Positions 24,095-34,196 of a stretch of 64,000 nt of DNA are shown piece by piece. Both the position numbers and the translations under genes were made by a program. The notes under the pieces are model-generated. The model saw only the letters and a list, made by a program, of their open reading frames with translations, was not told the origin of the DNA and did no database searches. Position 1 is the stretch's first letter; each line of letters starts with the position of its first letter. This DNA comes from Arsenophonus endosymbiont of Ceratovacuna japonica (GTDB lineage: Bacteria > Pseudomonadota > Gammaproteobacteria > Enterobacterales > Enterobacteriaceae): positions 62,001 to 126,000 of the forward strand of contig AP026064.1 in the NCBI GenBank assembly GCA_024349725.1. Reading direction: 5' to 3'.

Positions 24095-24815
24095 AACCTT
24101 TTTCCCCTATTTTTTTTGATAATGTAAAATCACCTGATTTAATTATTTTACCTTTATAAATAACATGAATAAAATCAGGCTTAACATAATCTAAAATACG
24201 TTCATAATGAGTAATTATAATAAAAGACCTATTAATTGTGCGTAATGAATTTATACAATTAGTTACTATTTTTAAAGCATCAATATCAAGACCAGAATCT
24301 ATTTCATCTAAAATACATAATTTAGGTTCTAATACAGCCATTTGTAAAATATCATTACATTTTTTTTCTCCACCAGAAAAACCAACATTAACTGAACGAC
24401 TTAATAAATCTTTAGGCATATTAAGTAATTTAATTTTATCTTCAATAAAATCATAAAAATCACATTTATCAAGTGGTAACTGCTTGCGATAACGTCTTAT
24501 AGCATTAACAGAAGTTTGTAAAAAAAATTGATTACTTACGCCAGGAATTTCCACTGGATATTGAAAAGCTAAAAATATACCTTCACCTGCACGCTCTTCT
24601 GGAGATAATTTAAGTAAATCTTTTTTTTCAAATATGATCTTACCATAATCTATTTTATATTCTTTTCGTCCTGCTAATGTTGCTGATAATGTGCTTTTAC
24701 CTGATCCATTAGGTCCCATAATTGCATGTACTTCTCCAGATTTTATTTCTAAGTTTAATCCATTAATAACTTTATTGTTTTCAATACTTACATTTAAATT
24801 TTTAATACTTAACAT
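24075..24815 (-). CDS. sufC: Fe-S assembly ATPase SufC
   Basis: SufC is the ABC-type ATPase of the SufBC2D complex. The start at 24815 (MLSIKNLNVS) matches E. coli and has AAAGG eight bases upstream, whereas an ATG seven codons earlier lacks support. It has 246 residues (E. coli 248). Walker A is GPNGSGKST (K40), and the Walker B glutamate is E171 in CILDEIDSGLD. The signature region SGGEKKRND of the family reads SGGEKKCND (C153), an Arg-to-Cys change by a CGT-to-TGT type step. It overlaps sufD. Confidence 0.95.
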   Translation of the reverse strand: MLSIKNLNVSIENNKVINGLNLEIKSGEVHAIMGPNGSGKSTLSATLAGRKEYKIDYGKIIFEKKDLLKLSPEERAGEGIFLAFQYPVEIPGVSNQFFLQTSVNAIRRYRKQLPLDKCDFYDFIEDKIKLLNMPKDLLSRSVNVGFSGGEKKCNDILQMAVLEPKLCILDEIDSGLDIDALKIVTNCINSLRTINRSFIIITHYERILDYVKPDFIHVIYKGKIIKSGDFTLSKKIGEKGYGWLIN

Positions 24816-24857
24816 TTTATTAACCTTTAAATACAATAGTATTTTTTAATAAAAATA

Positions 24858-26360
24858 TTAACCTACGCTATGTTTTAAGCTAATTGCTAATAATTTTTGA
24901 GCTTCAACAGCAAATTCTAATGGTAATTCAGAAAAAATATCTTTACAAAAACCATTTACAATCATTGAAATAGCATTATCTTCACTAATGCAACGTTGTA
25001 AACAATAAAAAAGTTGATCTTTACCAATACGAGATGTTGTAGCTTCATGCTCTACTTGTGAACTATTATTTTTTACTTCAATACAAGGAAATGTATGTGC
25101 ACTGCATTTAGTACCAATTAGCATAGAATCACATTGAGTATAATTTCTAGCATTTTTTGCCATAGGTAAAATCTTTACTAAACCACGATAACTATTTTTA
25201 CTAAAACCTGCTGATATTCCTTTAGAAATAATAGTAGAATGTGTATTTTCTCCGACATGAATTATCTTAGTACCAGTATCAGCTTGTTGATTATTATTAG
25301 TTAATGCTACAGAAAAAAATTCTCCAACTGAATTATCTCCTTGTAAAATAATACTTGGATACTTCCAAGTAATTGCAGATCCTGTTTCAGATTGAATCCA
25401 TGACATTTTAGCATTCTCACCATCACATAAAGCACGTTTAGTTACAAAATTTAAAATGCCACCAGTTTTATTTTTACCTCCAGAAAACCAATTTTGAACT
25501 GTAGAATATTTTACTTCAGCATTCTTATAAATAATAATTTCAACTACAGCAGCATGTAATTGATAATTATCTTGTATTGGGGCAGAACATCCTTCAATAT
25601 AACTAACATAACTGCCTTCATCAGCAATTAATATAGTGCGTTCAAACTGACCTGTTTTAGTTGCATTAATACGAAAATAAGTTGATAATTCTATTGGACA
25701 ACGAATACCTTTTGGTATATAAACAAATGTACCATCAGAAGCAACAGCAGAATTTAAAGAAGCAAAAAAATTATCATTATTAGAAACCACTGTTCCAATA
25801 TATTTTTTTACTAATTCAGGATATTCTTGAATTGCTTTGCTAAAAGAGCAGAAAATAATACCAATTTTTTTTAATTCACTATGATAAGTTGTTGAAACAG
25901 AAACTGAATCAAAAATAGCATCTACCGCAACTGATGTTCCCTCATGAACTGGTACTCCAAGTTTATTAAATGCTTCTTCAACTTCTACAGTTAAATAATT
26001 ATTTTTGTGTATATATGTAGATTTTGTTAATGAATTAACTTCACTATTACAATTAGAATCACAACTATTGGAATATGATGGTGCTGCATAATAACTATAT
26101 TCCTGATAATCTAAATTAGGATAATAACCATTAAGCCAATGAGGTTCTTCCATATCTAACCAATATTGATAAGCTTCTAAACGAAATTGTAACATCCAAT
26201 TAGGTTCATTACGTTTAGATGAAATGGCTTTAATAACTTCTTTATTAATACCTTTATTTAATTTATCAGTTGTAACTTGAGTAAAAAAACCTTCTTTATA
26301 ATGATTCTCTGTTAACCATGATTGAATATCATTATCAATTTTTATATTTCGTTGTGACAT
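24858..26360 (-). CDS. sufB: Fe-S assembly scaffold protein SufB
   Basis: SufB is the main scaffold on which the cluster forms. The protein has 500 residues (E. coli 495). Conserved blocks include YEGTSVAVDAI-like VHEGTSVAVDAIFD, YIPKGIRCPIELSTYFRIN, IEGCSAPI, and the core IGTKCSAHTFPCIEVKNNSS with the sulfur-accepting cysteine region, then EHEATTSRIGKDQLFYCLQR. An N-terminal segment CDSNCNSE around residue 95 carries cysteines. It stands 12 bases after sufA. Confidence 0.96.
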   Translation of the reverse strand: MSQRNIKIDNDIQSWLTENHYKEGFFTQVTTDKLNKGINKEVIKAISSKRNEPNWMLQFRLEAYQYWLDMEEPHWLNGYYPNLDYQEYSYYAAPSYSNSCDSNCNSEVNSLTKSTYIHKNNYLTVEVEEAFNKLGVPVHEGTSVAVDAIFDSVSVSTTYHSELKKIGIIFCSFSKAIQEYPELVKKYIGTVVSNNDNFFASLNSAVASDGTFVYIPKGIRCPIELSTYFRINATKTGQFERTILIADEGSYVSYIEGCSAPIQDNYQLHAAVVEIIIYKNAEVKYSTVQNWFSGGKNKTGGILNFVTKRALCDGENAKMSWIQSETGSAITWKYPSIILQGDNSVGEFFSVALTNNNQQADTGTKIIHVGENTHSTIISKGISAGFSKNSYRGLVKILPMAKNARNYTQCDSMLIGTKCSAHTFPCIEVKNNSSQVEHEATTSRIGKDQLFYCLQRCISEDNAISMIVNGFCKDIFSELPLEFAVEAQKLLAISLKHSVG

Positions 26361-26372
26361 AGTTTAATTCAC

Positions 26373-26741
26373 TTAAATACTAAAGCTTTCACCACAACCA
26401 CAAGCATGTTGAGCTTTAGGATTATTAAATTTAAATATATGATTAAGTCCTTCACGAACATAATCAATTTCGGTTCCATCAATAAATGGCATTATTTTTA
26501 ATGGTACAAAAAGTTTAGCTCCATTGTTTTTAAATAATAAATATTCAATATTTGGTTTATTTATTAATGTAATAACATAACTAAATCCTGCACATCCTGA
26601 TTTTTTAATATTAAGAATTAATCCTTGACTAAATGGATTTTTTTTTATTAAATGAAGAATTTGAATAGCTGCTTTATCAGTTATAGTAATACCATTCCAG
26701 TTTTTTTTATTTAAAAAAAAAGTATTAATATTTTCTATCAT
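26373..26741 (-). CDS. sufA: A-type Fe-S carrier SufA
   Basis: SufA accepts clusters from SufBCD and hands them to apoproteins. The start at 26741 (MIENINTFFLNKKNW) gives 122 residues, exactly the E. coli length, and has a GAGG site before it. The longer upstream frame lacks similarity. The three cysteine ligands are in GCAGFSYV and the C-terminal CGCGESFSI. It is the first gene of the suf operon. No Fur, IscR or OxyR site could be recognised upstream in the A/T-only spacer. Confidence 0.95.
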   Translation of the reverse strand: MIENINTFFLNKKNWNGITITDKAAIQILHLIKKNPFSQGLILNIKKSGCAGFSYVITLINKPNIEYLLFKNNGAKLFVPLKIMPFIDGTEIDYVREGLNHIFKFNNPKAQHACGCGESFSI

Positions 26742-26953
26742 TATTAACCTCACTAAAATAATATTTTTATTATAAATGTAATTATATGTGTTTATTTTAA
26801 AAATTTTCATTTTATAATTATATTAATTTAATAAAATATACAAAAAATATAATATAATAATTTATTAATTTATTTAAAGTAAAAAATATATTAAATAATT
26901 TTTTATTATTAAGTTATAAATAATTAAATTTTATTATTATTAAATAAATAATT

Positions 26954-26993
26954 AATGATAAATTTTAAAATATAATGATAAATTTTAAAATAT
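26954..26993. repeat. 20-bp direct tandem duplication
   Basis: Two exact adjacent copies of AATGATAAATTTTAAAATAT (26954-26973, 26974-26993). A recent slippage duplication is the simplest reading. Confidence 0.8.
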
Positions 26994-27093
26994 TTATATT
27001 ATATATACTTTAAATTTATAAATAAATATTATATTAATTAATAATAAAATAAATTAATTATTTTAAAAAATCTTAAATATTAAAATAAATACT

Positions 27094-27210
27094 TTATAAT
27101 AAAAATATTTTTTTAATTAATAGTAAAATTATAAAAAAATTATTTAATTTAAATATATAAAATATATTATATAATATTTACTATTAATTAAAAAAATATT
27201 TTTATTATAA
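27094..27210. repeat. Perfect 34-bp inverted repeat with 49-base spacer
   Basis: Arms 27094-27127 and 27177-27210 are exact reverse complements over all 34 positions, with mismatches immediately inside and outside. They contain one G-C pair and otherwise A/T. It lies 0.35 kb upstream of sufA and 0.75 kb upstream of ydiK. Such a perfect pair is far beyond what neutral decay should preserve, so it is either young or maintained. Confidence 0.85.
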
Positions 27211-27285
27211 TTATATAATAATTTTTAATTAATTACAATAATATTAATTATAATTAATTATTTAATAAATTTTAAAAAAAAGGAT

Positions 27286-27315
27286 TAATTTTAATATAAT
27301 ATTATATTAAAATTA
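27286..27315. repeat. Perfect 30-base palindrome
   Basis: Positions 27286-27300 and 27301-27315 are exact reverse complements with no loop, all A/T, 76 bases beyond the 34-bp inverted repeat. Confidence 0.6.
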
Positions 27316-27955
27316 TTATAAAATAACTAATTTATTATTTTTATTTTAAATCATATTTTATATTAATTCGTATTATTTATATATTTAATAAATTATTAAA
27401 ATATATATTTTAATAATTTATAATATACATTATTTTAATATTAAAATTATTTAATTTAATAAAAAATTATTAATTGTTTTTTTATAAAATATTTATTAAT
27501 TTTAAACATCAATATAATAATATAAGTATAAATTAAATATTATATTTAATAATAAAATTATCAAATATTATAATTTATTTATTTAATTTTATTATATTAA
27601 TTTATAATTATTTTATTATAAAATATAATATTTAATAAATATAATATAAATAATTAATTAAAAATTATTAATTAATTGTTATTAATTTTTTATAAAATAA
27701 ATAATATTACATAAATGAAATTATAAATAATATTATATTTTATTATTAATAAATATTTTTTATTAATTGATTTAATTATTATATTAAATATAATAATTAA
27801 ACAACTTTTCAATTAATTATATTTTATATTTTATAACATTTAAATCAAATAAATAAAAAAATATATATTATAAATATAAAATAATTTTATTAATTATATA
27901 TATGATTAATTATAATAATTAATAATTATCATTATTTTTATAATCAGGTTAATAT

Positions 27956-29041
27956 ATGGAAAATTTGCAGTCTAAAAATGATTTACCTAAGTTTATTTTT
28001 AGTACTATTGCTATTTTATTAATAATAACAATATGTTTTTGGATATTAAAACCATTTATATTTGGTTTTCTTTGGGCAAGCATGGTTGTTATCGCAACTT
28101 GGCCATTATTTAAAAAAATTGAAAATAAATTATGGCATAAAAAATGGCTAGCTACAATAATAATGACATTATTAGTAATATTGTTATTTGTTATTCCTTT
28201 TGCAATACTAATTGGTAGTATTATACAAAATATTAGCCCTTTTATTGAATGGGCTAAATCACCAACTGAAATTAGATTACCAGAATTATTATGGCTAAAA
28301 AACACACCATTAATAGGAAATAAATTATTTTATGGTTGGAATTCATTAGTTTCTAATGGAGGAAATACATTAATTACTAAACTACAACCTTATATTGGAA
28401 AAGCAACTAGTTGGTTTTTAGCTCAAGCTATTAATATTGGTCATTTTATATTTCATATTATAGTAATGTTGCTTTTTAATATATTATTATATTTAACAGG
28501 AGAAAGTGTTATATTAAGTATTAGACACTTTGCTATTCGTTTAGCAGGAACACGTGGTGATATATCTGTTATAATTGCTGGTCAATCAATTCGTGCAGTT
28601 GCATTAGGTGTAGTTATTACTGCATTAGTTCAAGCTATAATAAGTGGAATTGGTTTATCTTTAGCAGATATTCCTTATACTTCAATATTAACAGTTCTTA
28701 TATTTATTTGTTGTATTGCACAAATTGGACCATTATTAATTATAGTACCATACATAATATGGTTATTTTGGTCAGGAAAAACTAATTATGGTGTTATTAT
28801 GATTATATGGGGAATAATTATTACAATTATGGATGGTATATTACGACCTATGTTAATAAAAAAAAATACTAACTTATCAATGATACTTATTTTAATTGGA
28901 GTTATTGGGGGAATTTTATCATTTGGTATTATTGGTCTTTTTATTGGTCCAGTTATTTTAGCTGTATCACATAATTTATTAACTGCTTGGATATATGAGT
29001 CACCAAAACCAATTAAATTATTAAATAATAAAATAAAATAA
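27956..29041 (+). CDS. ydiK: AI-2E family transporter YdiK (predicted inner-membrane protein)
   Basis: The protein has 361 residues (E. coli YdiK 370) and aligns throughout, for example WASMVVIATWPL, TRGDISVIIAGQSIRAVALGVVITALVQA, GGILSFGIIGLFIGPVILAVS. About seven to eight hydrophobic segments are visible: two near the N-terminus, one near residue 70, one near 160, and four after residue 215. Members of the family (UPF0118) export diverse small molecules or ions, but YdiK's substrate is not established. It is adjacent to suf as in E. coli, though divergent. Retention in a reduced genome suggests a real transport need. Confidence 0.92.
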   Translation: MENLQSKNDLPKFIFSTIAILLIITICFWILKPFIFGFLWASMVVIATWPLFKKIENKLWHKKWLATIIMTLLVILLFVIPFAILIGSIIQNISPFIEWAKSPTEIRLPELLWLKNTPLIGNKLFYGWNSLVSNGGNTLITKLQPYIGKATSWFLAQAINIGHFIFHIIVMLLFNILLYLTGESVILSIRHFAIRLAGTRGDISVIIAGQSIRAVALGVVITALVQAIISGIGLSLADIPYTSILTVLIFICCIAQIGPLLIIVPYIIWLFWSGKTNYGVIMIIWGIIITIMDGILRPMLIKKNTNLSMILILIGVIGGILSFGIIGLFIGPVILAVSHNLLTAWIYESPKPIKLLNNKIK

Positions 29042-29174
29042 ATTAATATAAAAATATTAAATGGTTTAAATATAAATTCATATAAAAATATATTTAAATT
29101 ATTAATTTTATGTTTAATTATATTATAAATAATAAATATAAATATTATTTAATTATTTTTATAAAAAAATTTTA

Positions 29175-30524
29175 TTAATTAACTTTATTAATCAATAAAA
29201 TTTTACTTTCAATCCAACCATCTTGTAATCGAGTTTTTATTTTTTCACCAATATATACTTGTTGTATTTTAGTTAAAATTTGACCATTATATGATTTACT
29301 AATGCTATAACCACGTGCTAATGTTGATAATGGACTAATTGCTTCTAAATGTGAACAACTAATACTAAATTTTTCTCTATATTGACTTAAAATTTGATTA
29401 ATTAATTGTTTTAATTGAAATTTTTGTTTAATACAATGTTTAAAAAAATATTGTAATTGTGATCGTAAATCACATAACATTAAACGTTGTTCTAAACGAT
29501 ATTGATTTCGATTAATTTTTTGTAAATATTGTTGATTAATAGTAATAAGTTTTTGTTGTAATTGATTAAAATAATTTTGTTGACGTGCTATTCGTAATTC
29601 AGGATGTTGTTGTTGTAATTTATATTTTAATTTATTAAACAAACCTGATTTATATGCTAAAAAATAATCCATCCCCATTTCTAATCGTTGTTTTTGTTTA
29701 AGTAGTTGTCGTAATAATTCTTGTTTATTACGACTTACTAGTTCAGCAGCTGCTGATGGTGTAGGAGCACGCAAATCAGCAACAAAATCTGCAATAGTTA
29801 CATCAGTTTCATGACCAATTGCAGATATAATAGGTAATTTACTAGTAAAAATTGCTCTAGCAATAATTTCATTATTAAAAATCCATAAATCTTCCAATGA
29901 ACCACCACCTCTGCAAATAATCAATACGTCACATTCTTTACGATTATTAGCTAATGAAATAGCATCAACAATTTGTTGTATCGAATCTACCCCTTGTACA
30001 GAAGTAGGATAAATAATAATAGGTAATAAAGGATCTCGACGCTTCAATATGTTTAAAATATCATATAATGCTGCACCAGTAACTGAAGTAATTATGCCTA
30101 AACATCTTGTTGTGGTAGGTAATATTTTTTTATTGCATTTATCAAATAATCCTTCAGCTAAAAGTTTTTGTTTTAATATTTCAAATTGTTGTTGTAATAA
30201 CCCATCACCAGTAAGCTGTATATTTTCAATAATTAATTGATATTCTCCTCTTGGTTCATATAAAGTTACTATCGCTTTAACTAATACTTGTTGACCATTT
30301 TGCGGATTAAAATTTATTTTACTATTTTGTCCACGAAACATGGCTGCATGTACTTGAGCTTTTTTATCTTTTAAAGTAAAATACCAATGACCAGAAATTG
30401 GTTTAGAAAAATTAGAAATTTCTGCATTTAACCAAATTTTATTAATATTAAGTTCAAGTAATTGTCGAACTAATTGATTAAGTTTACTTACTGAATAAAT
30501 TTCATTATTATTTATAGTTAACAT
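29175..30524 (-). CDS. xseA: Exodeoxyribonuclease VII large subunit
   Basis: XseA is the catalytic subunit of ExoVII, degrading single-stranded DNA in repair. The protein has 449 residues (E. coli 456). An N-terminal OB-fold (about 1-100: WLNAEISNFSKPISGHWYFTLKD) precedes the catalytic core (RCLGIITSVTGAALYDIL, DVLIICRGGGSLEDLWIFN, ISAIGHETDVTIADFVADLRAPTPSAAAE) and a Gln-rich coiled coil (about 265-380). It converges with ydiK and diverges from guaB, as xseA and guaB do in E. coli. The small subunit xseB is not in the window. Confidence 0.95.
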   Translation of the reverse strand: MLTINNNEIYSVSKLNQLVRQLLELNINKIWLNAEISNFSKPISGHWYFTLKDKKAQVHAAMFRGQNSKINFNPQNGQQVLVKAIVTLYEPRGEYQLIIENIQLTGDGLLQQQFEILKQKLLAEGLFDKCNKKILPTTTRCLGIITSVTGAALYDILNILKRRDPLLPIIIYPTSVQGVDSIQQIVDAISLANNRKECDVLIICRGGGSLEDLWIFNNEIIARAIFTSKLPIISAIGHETDVTIADFVADLRAPTPSAAAELVSRNKQELLRQLLKQKQRLEMGMDYFLAYKSGLFNKLKYKLQQQHPELRIARQQNYFNQLQQKLITINQQYLQKINRNQYRLEQRLMLCDLRSQLQYFFKHCIKQKFQLKQLINQILSQYREKFSISCSHLEAISPLSTLARGYSISKSYNGQILTKIQQVYIGEKIKTRLQDGWIESKILLINKVN

Positions 30525-31089
30525 ATTAATTTACCAAATACTTTGTAAATAAATTTTATTAATTATTATTAATATTATTTTAATATAATAATTTTTATTA
30601 TCTCATATTATTTAATAAATAAAATAATAATATTAATTTATTTTATATTAAATTATATAAATAATATTAATTTCATTACAAAATAAATTTTATATTAATA
30701 AATATATTATATTAAATTTTATTTAATAAATAAAATTTTATTATTATAAAATTAATAATATAATATATATACACAATTATAATTAATTAAAATAATTAAA
30801 ATTTTATATAAATGAATATATTGATTAATATTATTATTAATATATAATAAATATTTTATTTTTTAACTACTAAAAATAATGAATATATTATTTATAAATA
30901 ACATTATTTTATTAATATTAATTTTATTAATTTTTACAGTAATTATAAACTTTTAAAATTTATAAATTAATTAAATAAAGTAAAGTAAAATATTTAATTT
31001 TAATATAATAATAAAATAATAATTTTAATTATATATAATATAATTGCAATGTTTTTATTTTTCTAAATTATGCTAAACGAGATATTACT
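30525..31089. other. Divergent spacer between xseA and guaB
   Basis: 565 A/T bases carrying both promoters. A G/C-containing patch ATTGCAATGTTTTTAT at 31043-31058, about 30 bases before guaB, vaguely resembles the PurR operator that sits at this promoter in E. coli; support is weak. No gene remnant is readable. Confidence 0.4.
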
Positions 31090-32550
31090 ATGCTACGAAT
31101 AAAAAAAGATGCACTAACATTCGATGATGTATTATTAGTCCCAGCATATTCAGATGTATTGCCAAGTGACACTAATTTATCAACTAGGCTAACTACATCA
31201 ATTAACTTAAATATTCCAATAATTTCTGCGGCCATGGATACTGTAACGGAATCATCTTTAGCTATTGCGTTAGCACAAGAAGGTGGAATTGGTTTTATTC
31301 ATAAAAATATGTCAATTAAGCTTCAAATAGAAGAAGTTCGACGAGTTAAAAAGTATGAAAGTGGTATTATTATAGATCCTATTACTGTTACGCCAAAAAC
31401 TACTATTCGCGAAGTTTATGCGATGGCTGAACATAATGGTTTTTCTTGTTATCCTGTTGTTAATAATAAAGAATTAATTGGTATAATTACAGGTCGTGAT
31501 ATACGTTTTGTAATGGATTTAGATCAACCTGTTACAGCAGTAATGACATCTAAACCTAATTTAGTAACAGTTAAAGAAGGTGAATCTAGAGATAGAATTT
31601 TACAAAAATTACATGAAAGACGAATTGAAAAAGCATTAGTAGTTGATAATAAATTTCACTTATTTGGTATGATTACAGTAAAAGATTTTCAGAAAGCAGA
31701 ACAAAAACCAAATGCATGTAAAGATGAACAAGGTCGTTTACGAGTTGGGGCAGCAGTAAGTGTTGTTGAAAATAATAAACAACGTATTGAATCTCTAGTA
31801 GAAGCCGGTATTGATGTATTACTTATTGAATCTTCTCATGGACATTCATCTAAAGTTTTAAAGCATATTTATGAAACTAGAACAAAGTATCCTAATTTAT
31901 CTATTATAGGTGGCAACATAGCAACTGGTATAGGAGCTAAAGCATTAGTTGAAGCAGGTGCTAATGCAGTAAAAGTTGGTATAGGTCCTGGTTCTATTTG
32001 TACAACACGAATTGTTACTGGTGTTGGTGTGCCTCAAATTACTGCTATTTCTGATGCAGTTGAAGCACTTAAAGGAATGGATATTCCAGTTATTGCCGAT
32101 GGTGGAATTCGTTTTTCTGGAGATATTGCTAAAGCAATTGCAGCTGGTGCATCATGTGTTATGGTTGGTTCAATGTTTGCTGGTACTGAAGAATCATCAG
32201 GTGAAACTATTTTATTTCAAGGAAGGGCTTATAAAACTTATAGAGGAATGGGGTCATTGGGTGCAATGTCTAAAGGGTCTGCTGATCGTTATTTTCAAAC
32301 TAACAATATATCATGTAAATTAGTTCCTGAAGGAATAGAGGGTCGAGTAGCATATAAGGGATTATTAAAAAATATTGTTCATCAACAAATGGGAGGACTT
32401 CGCTCTTGTATGGGGCTAACAGGTTGTACTACTATTGATGAATTAAGAAATAAAGCAGAATTTGTTAGAATTAGTAGTGCTGGGATGAAGGAAAGTCATA
32501 TTCATGATATTATAATTACCAAAGAATCACCTAATTATCATTTAGATTAA
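31090..32550 (+). CDS. guaB: Inosine-5'-monophosphate dehydrogenase
   Basis: GuaB oxidises IMP to XMP with NAD, the committed step to GMP. The protein has 486 residues (E. coli 488). The barrel is interrupted by a CBS pair (about 92-205). The catalytic cysteine is C304 in [13 protein letters not shown], the flap is [14 protein letters not shown], and it ends [11 protein letters not shown]. The conserved SSHGHS block is preceded by Glu (E247) where E. coli has Asp in LLIDSSHG. It is followed by guaA after 68 bases, forming the guaBA operon. Confidence 0.96.
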   Translation: MLRIKKDALTFDDVLLVPAYSDVLPSDTNLSTRLTTSINLNIPIISAAMDTVTESSLAIALAQEGGIGFIHKNMSIKLQIEEVRRVKKYESGIIIDPITVTPKTTIREVYAMAEHNGFSCYPVVNNKELIGIITGRDIRFVMDLDQPVTAVMTSKPNLVTVKEGESRDRILQKLHERRIEKALVVDNKFHLFGMITVKDFQKAEQKPNACKDEQGRLRVGAAVSVVENNKQRIESLVEAGIDVLLIESSHGHSSKVLKHIYETRTKYPNLSIIGGNIATGIGAKALVEAGANAVKVGIGPGSICTTRIVTGVGVPQITAISDAVEALKGMDIPVIADGGIRFSGDIAKAIAAGASCVMVGSMFAGTEESSGETILFQGRAYKTYRGMGSLGAMSKGSADRYFQTNNISCKLVPEGIEGRVAYKGLLKNIVHQQMGGLRSCMGLTGCTTIDELRNKAEFVRISSAGMKESHIHDIIITKESPNYHLD

Positions 32551-32618
32551 TATCTAATTATAAATTTTTATTATAAACTTATAATTCTTATTTAATATCA
32601 ATAGGGGGGTTATTTTAA

Positions 32619-34196
32619 ATGATAGCCAACGTTCATGAATATAAAATTTTAATCATTAATTTTGGATCTCAATATGCACAATTAATTGCTCGTCGAATTC
32701 GTGAAATTGGTGTTTATTGTGAACTTTTTTCTTCAAATATTTCTGAAGAACAAATTCGTAAATTTAATCCTAATGGTATTATTCTTTCTGGTAGTCCAGA
32801 AAGTACTATTAAACAAAATAGTCCATATGTAGTAGAATATATTTTTCAAGCTGGAGTTCCAATATTAGGAATTTGTTATGGAATGCAAATTATGTCTATA
32901 CAATTAGGTGGACAAGTTGAAATTTCAAATAAACGTGAATTTGGTTATGCTAAAGTATATATTAAACAATCTTGTAAATTGTTGAATAATATTTATGATA
33001 CCTTAAGTTCCAATAATGAGCCAGTACTTAATGTATGGATGAGTCATAACGATAAAGTAACGTCAATTCCAAATAATTTTAAGATTATAGCTAGTACTGA
33101 TAATTGTCAATTTGCTATTATAGCTAATGAAAAAAAACGTTTTTATGGTGTACAATTTCATCCTGAAGTAACTCATACTTATCAAGGAGTAAATATTTTA
33201 CGACGATTTACATTAAATATTTGTTGTTGCAAATCTAACTGGACTTCAGAAAAAATAATTGAATATTCAGTTCAATATTTAAAAACACAAATTGGTAGTG
33301 ATAAAATTATTTTAGCATTATCTGGTGGCATTGATTCTTCTGTTACAGCATTATTGCTTAATCGTGCAGTTGGTAAACAATTGACTTGTATATTTGTTAA
33401 TAATGGTTTATTACGTTTAAATGAATCACAGCAAATTATAAATATGTTTTCTAAGAAATTTAATCTTAATATTATTCATGTATCAGCTCAAGATAGATTT
33501 CTTAAAGCATTATCTGGAATTTATGATCCAGAGTTAAAGCGTAAAATAATAGGGAATATTTTTATTGAAATCTTCAATGAACAAGCAATTAAACAAACAC
33601 AAGTAAAATGGTTAGCACAAGGGACTATTTATCCAGATATCATTGAATCAGCAATTTCATCTTCAAATAAAGCTCATATTATTAAATCTCATCATAATGT
33701 GGGAGGCTTACCAATAAAAATGAAACTAAAATTAATTGAACCATTAAAAGAATTATTTAAAGATGAAGTGCGTCAAATGGGACATGAATTAGGTTTACCT
33801 TATGATATATTATATCGTCATCCGTTTCCTGGTCCAGGTTTAGGTGTCCGAGTTCTTGGTGAAGTAAAAAAAGAATATTGTGATTTATTGCATAAAGCTG
33901 ATTCAATATTTATTGAAGAATTACATATTGCTAATCTTTATTATAAAGTTAGTCAAGCTTTTACAGTTTTTTTACCAATACAAACTGTTAGTGTTATGGG
34001 AGATAATAGAAAATATGATTGGGTAATATCATTGAGGGCTATTGAAACTATTGATTTTATGACTGCTAATTGGGTATATTTACCATATGATTTTCTTAAT
34101 AAAGTATCAAATAGAATTATTAATGAAGTAAAAGGTATTTCTAGAGTAGTTTACGATATTAGTAATAAGCCACCTTCAACAATTGAATGGGAATAA
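32619..34196 (+). CDS. guaA: GMP synthase (glutamine-hydrolysing)
   Basis: GuaA aminates XMP to GMP. The protein has 525 residues, the E. coli length. The class I amidotransferase domain (1-205) has the nucleophile in GICYGMQ and the His/Glu pair in [11 protein letters not shown]. The ATP pyrophosphatase domain has the PP-loop LSGGIDSSV. The dimerisation domain ends STIEWE. A GGGGGG tract nine bases before the ATG is the strongest purine run in the region and fits as ribosome-binding site. Confidence 0.96.
   Translation: MIANVHEYKILIINFGSQYAQLIARRIREIGVYCELFSSNISEEQIRKFNPNGIILSGSPESTIKQNSPYVVEYIFQAGVPILGICYGMQIMSIQLGGQVEISNKREFGYAKVYIKQSCKLLNNIYDTLSSNNEPVLNVWMSHNDKVTSIPNNFKIIASTDNCQFAIIANEKKRFYGVQFHPEVTHTYQGVNILRRFTLNICCCKSNWTSEKIIEYSVQYLKTQIGSDKIILALSGGIDSSVTALLLNRAVGKQLTCIFVNNGLLRLNESQQIINMFSKKFNLNIIHVSAQDRFLKALSGIYDPELKRKIIGNIFIEIFNEQAIKQTQVKWLAQGTIYPDIIESAISSSNKAHIIKSHHNVGGLPIKMKLKLIEPLKELFKDEVRQMGHELGLPYDILYRHPFPGPGLGVRVLGEVKKEYCDLLHKADSIFIEELHIANLYYKVSQAFTVFLPIQTVSVMGDNRKYDWVISLRAIETIDFMTANWVYLPYDFLNKVSNRIINEVKGISRVVYDISNKPPSTIEWE

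Larger units (their letters stand above)
26742..27955. other. Divergent spacer between sufA and ydiK
   Basis: 1.2 kb of A/T with no open frame. It holds a 20-bp tandem duplication (26954-26993), a 34-bp perfect inverted repeat (27094-27210) and a 30-base palindrome (27286-27315). In E. coli ydiH, ydiI and ydiJ lie between sufA and ydiK; none can be read here. Confidence 0.5.

Noticed and set aside
26742-26810. Upstream extension of SufA by 23 codons
   Set aside because: The extension has no family similarity and the internal ATG at 26741 has a GAGG site and gives the exact E. coli length.
26742-27955. Possible Fur/IscR operator for the suf operon
   Set aside because: No G/C-containing palindrome of the right type is visible; any A/T match would be by chance.
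32012-32323. 103-codon open frame inside guaB
   Set aside because: Out-of-frame reading of the conserved guaB sequence.
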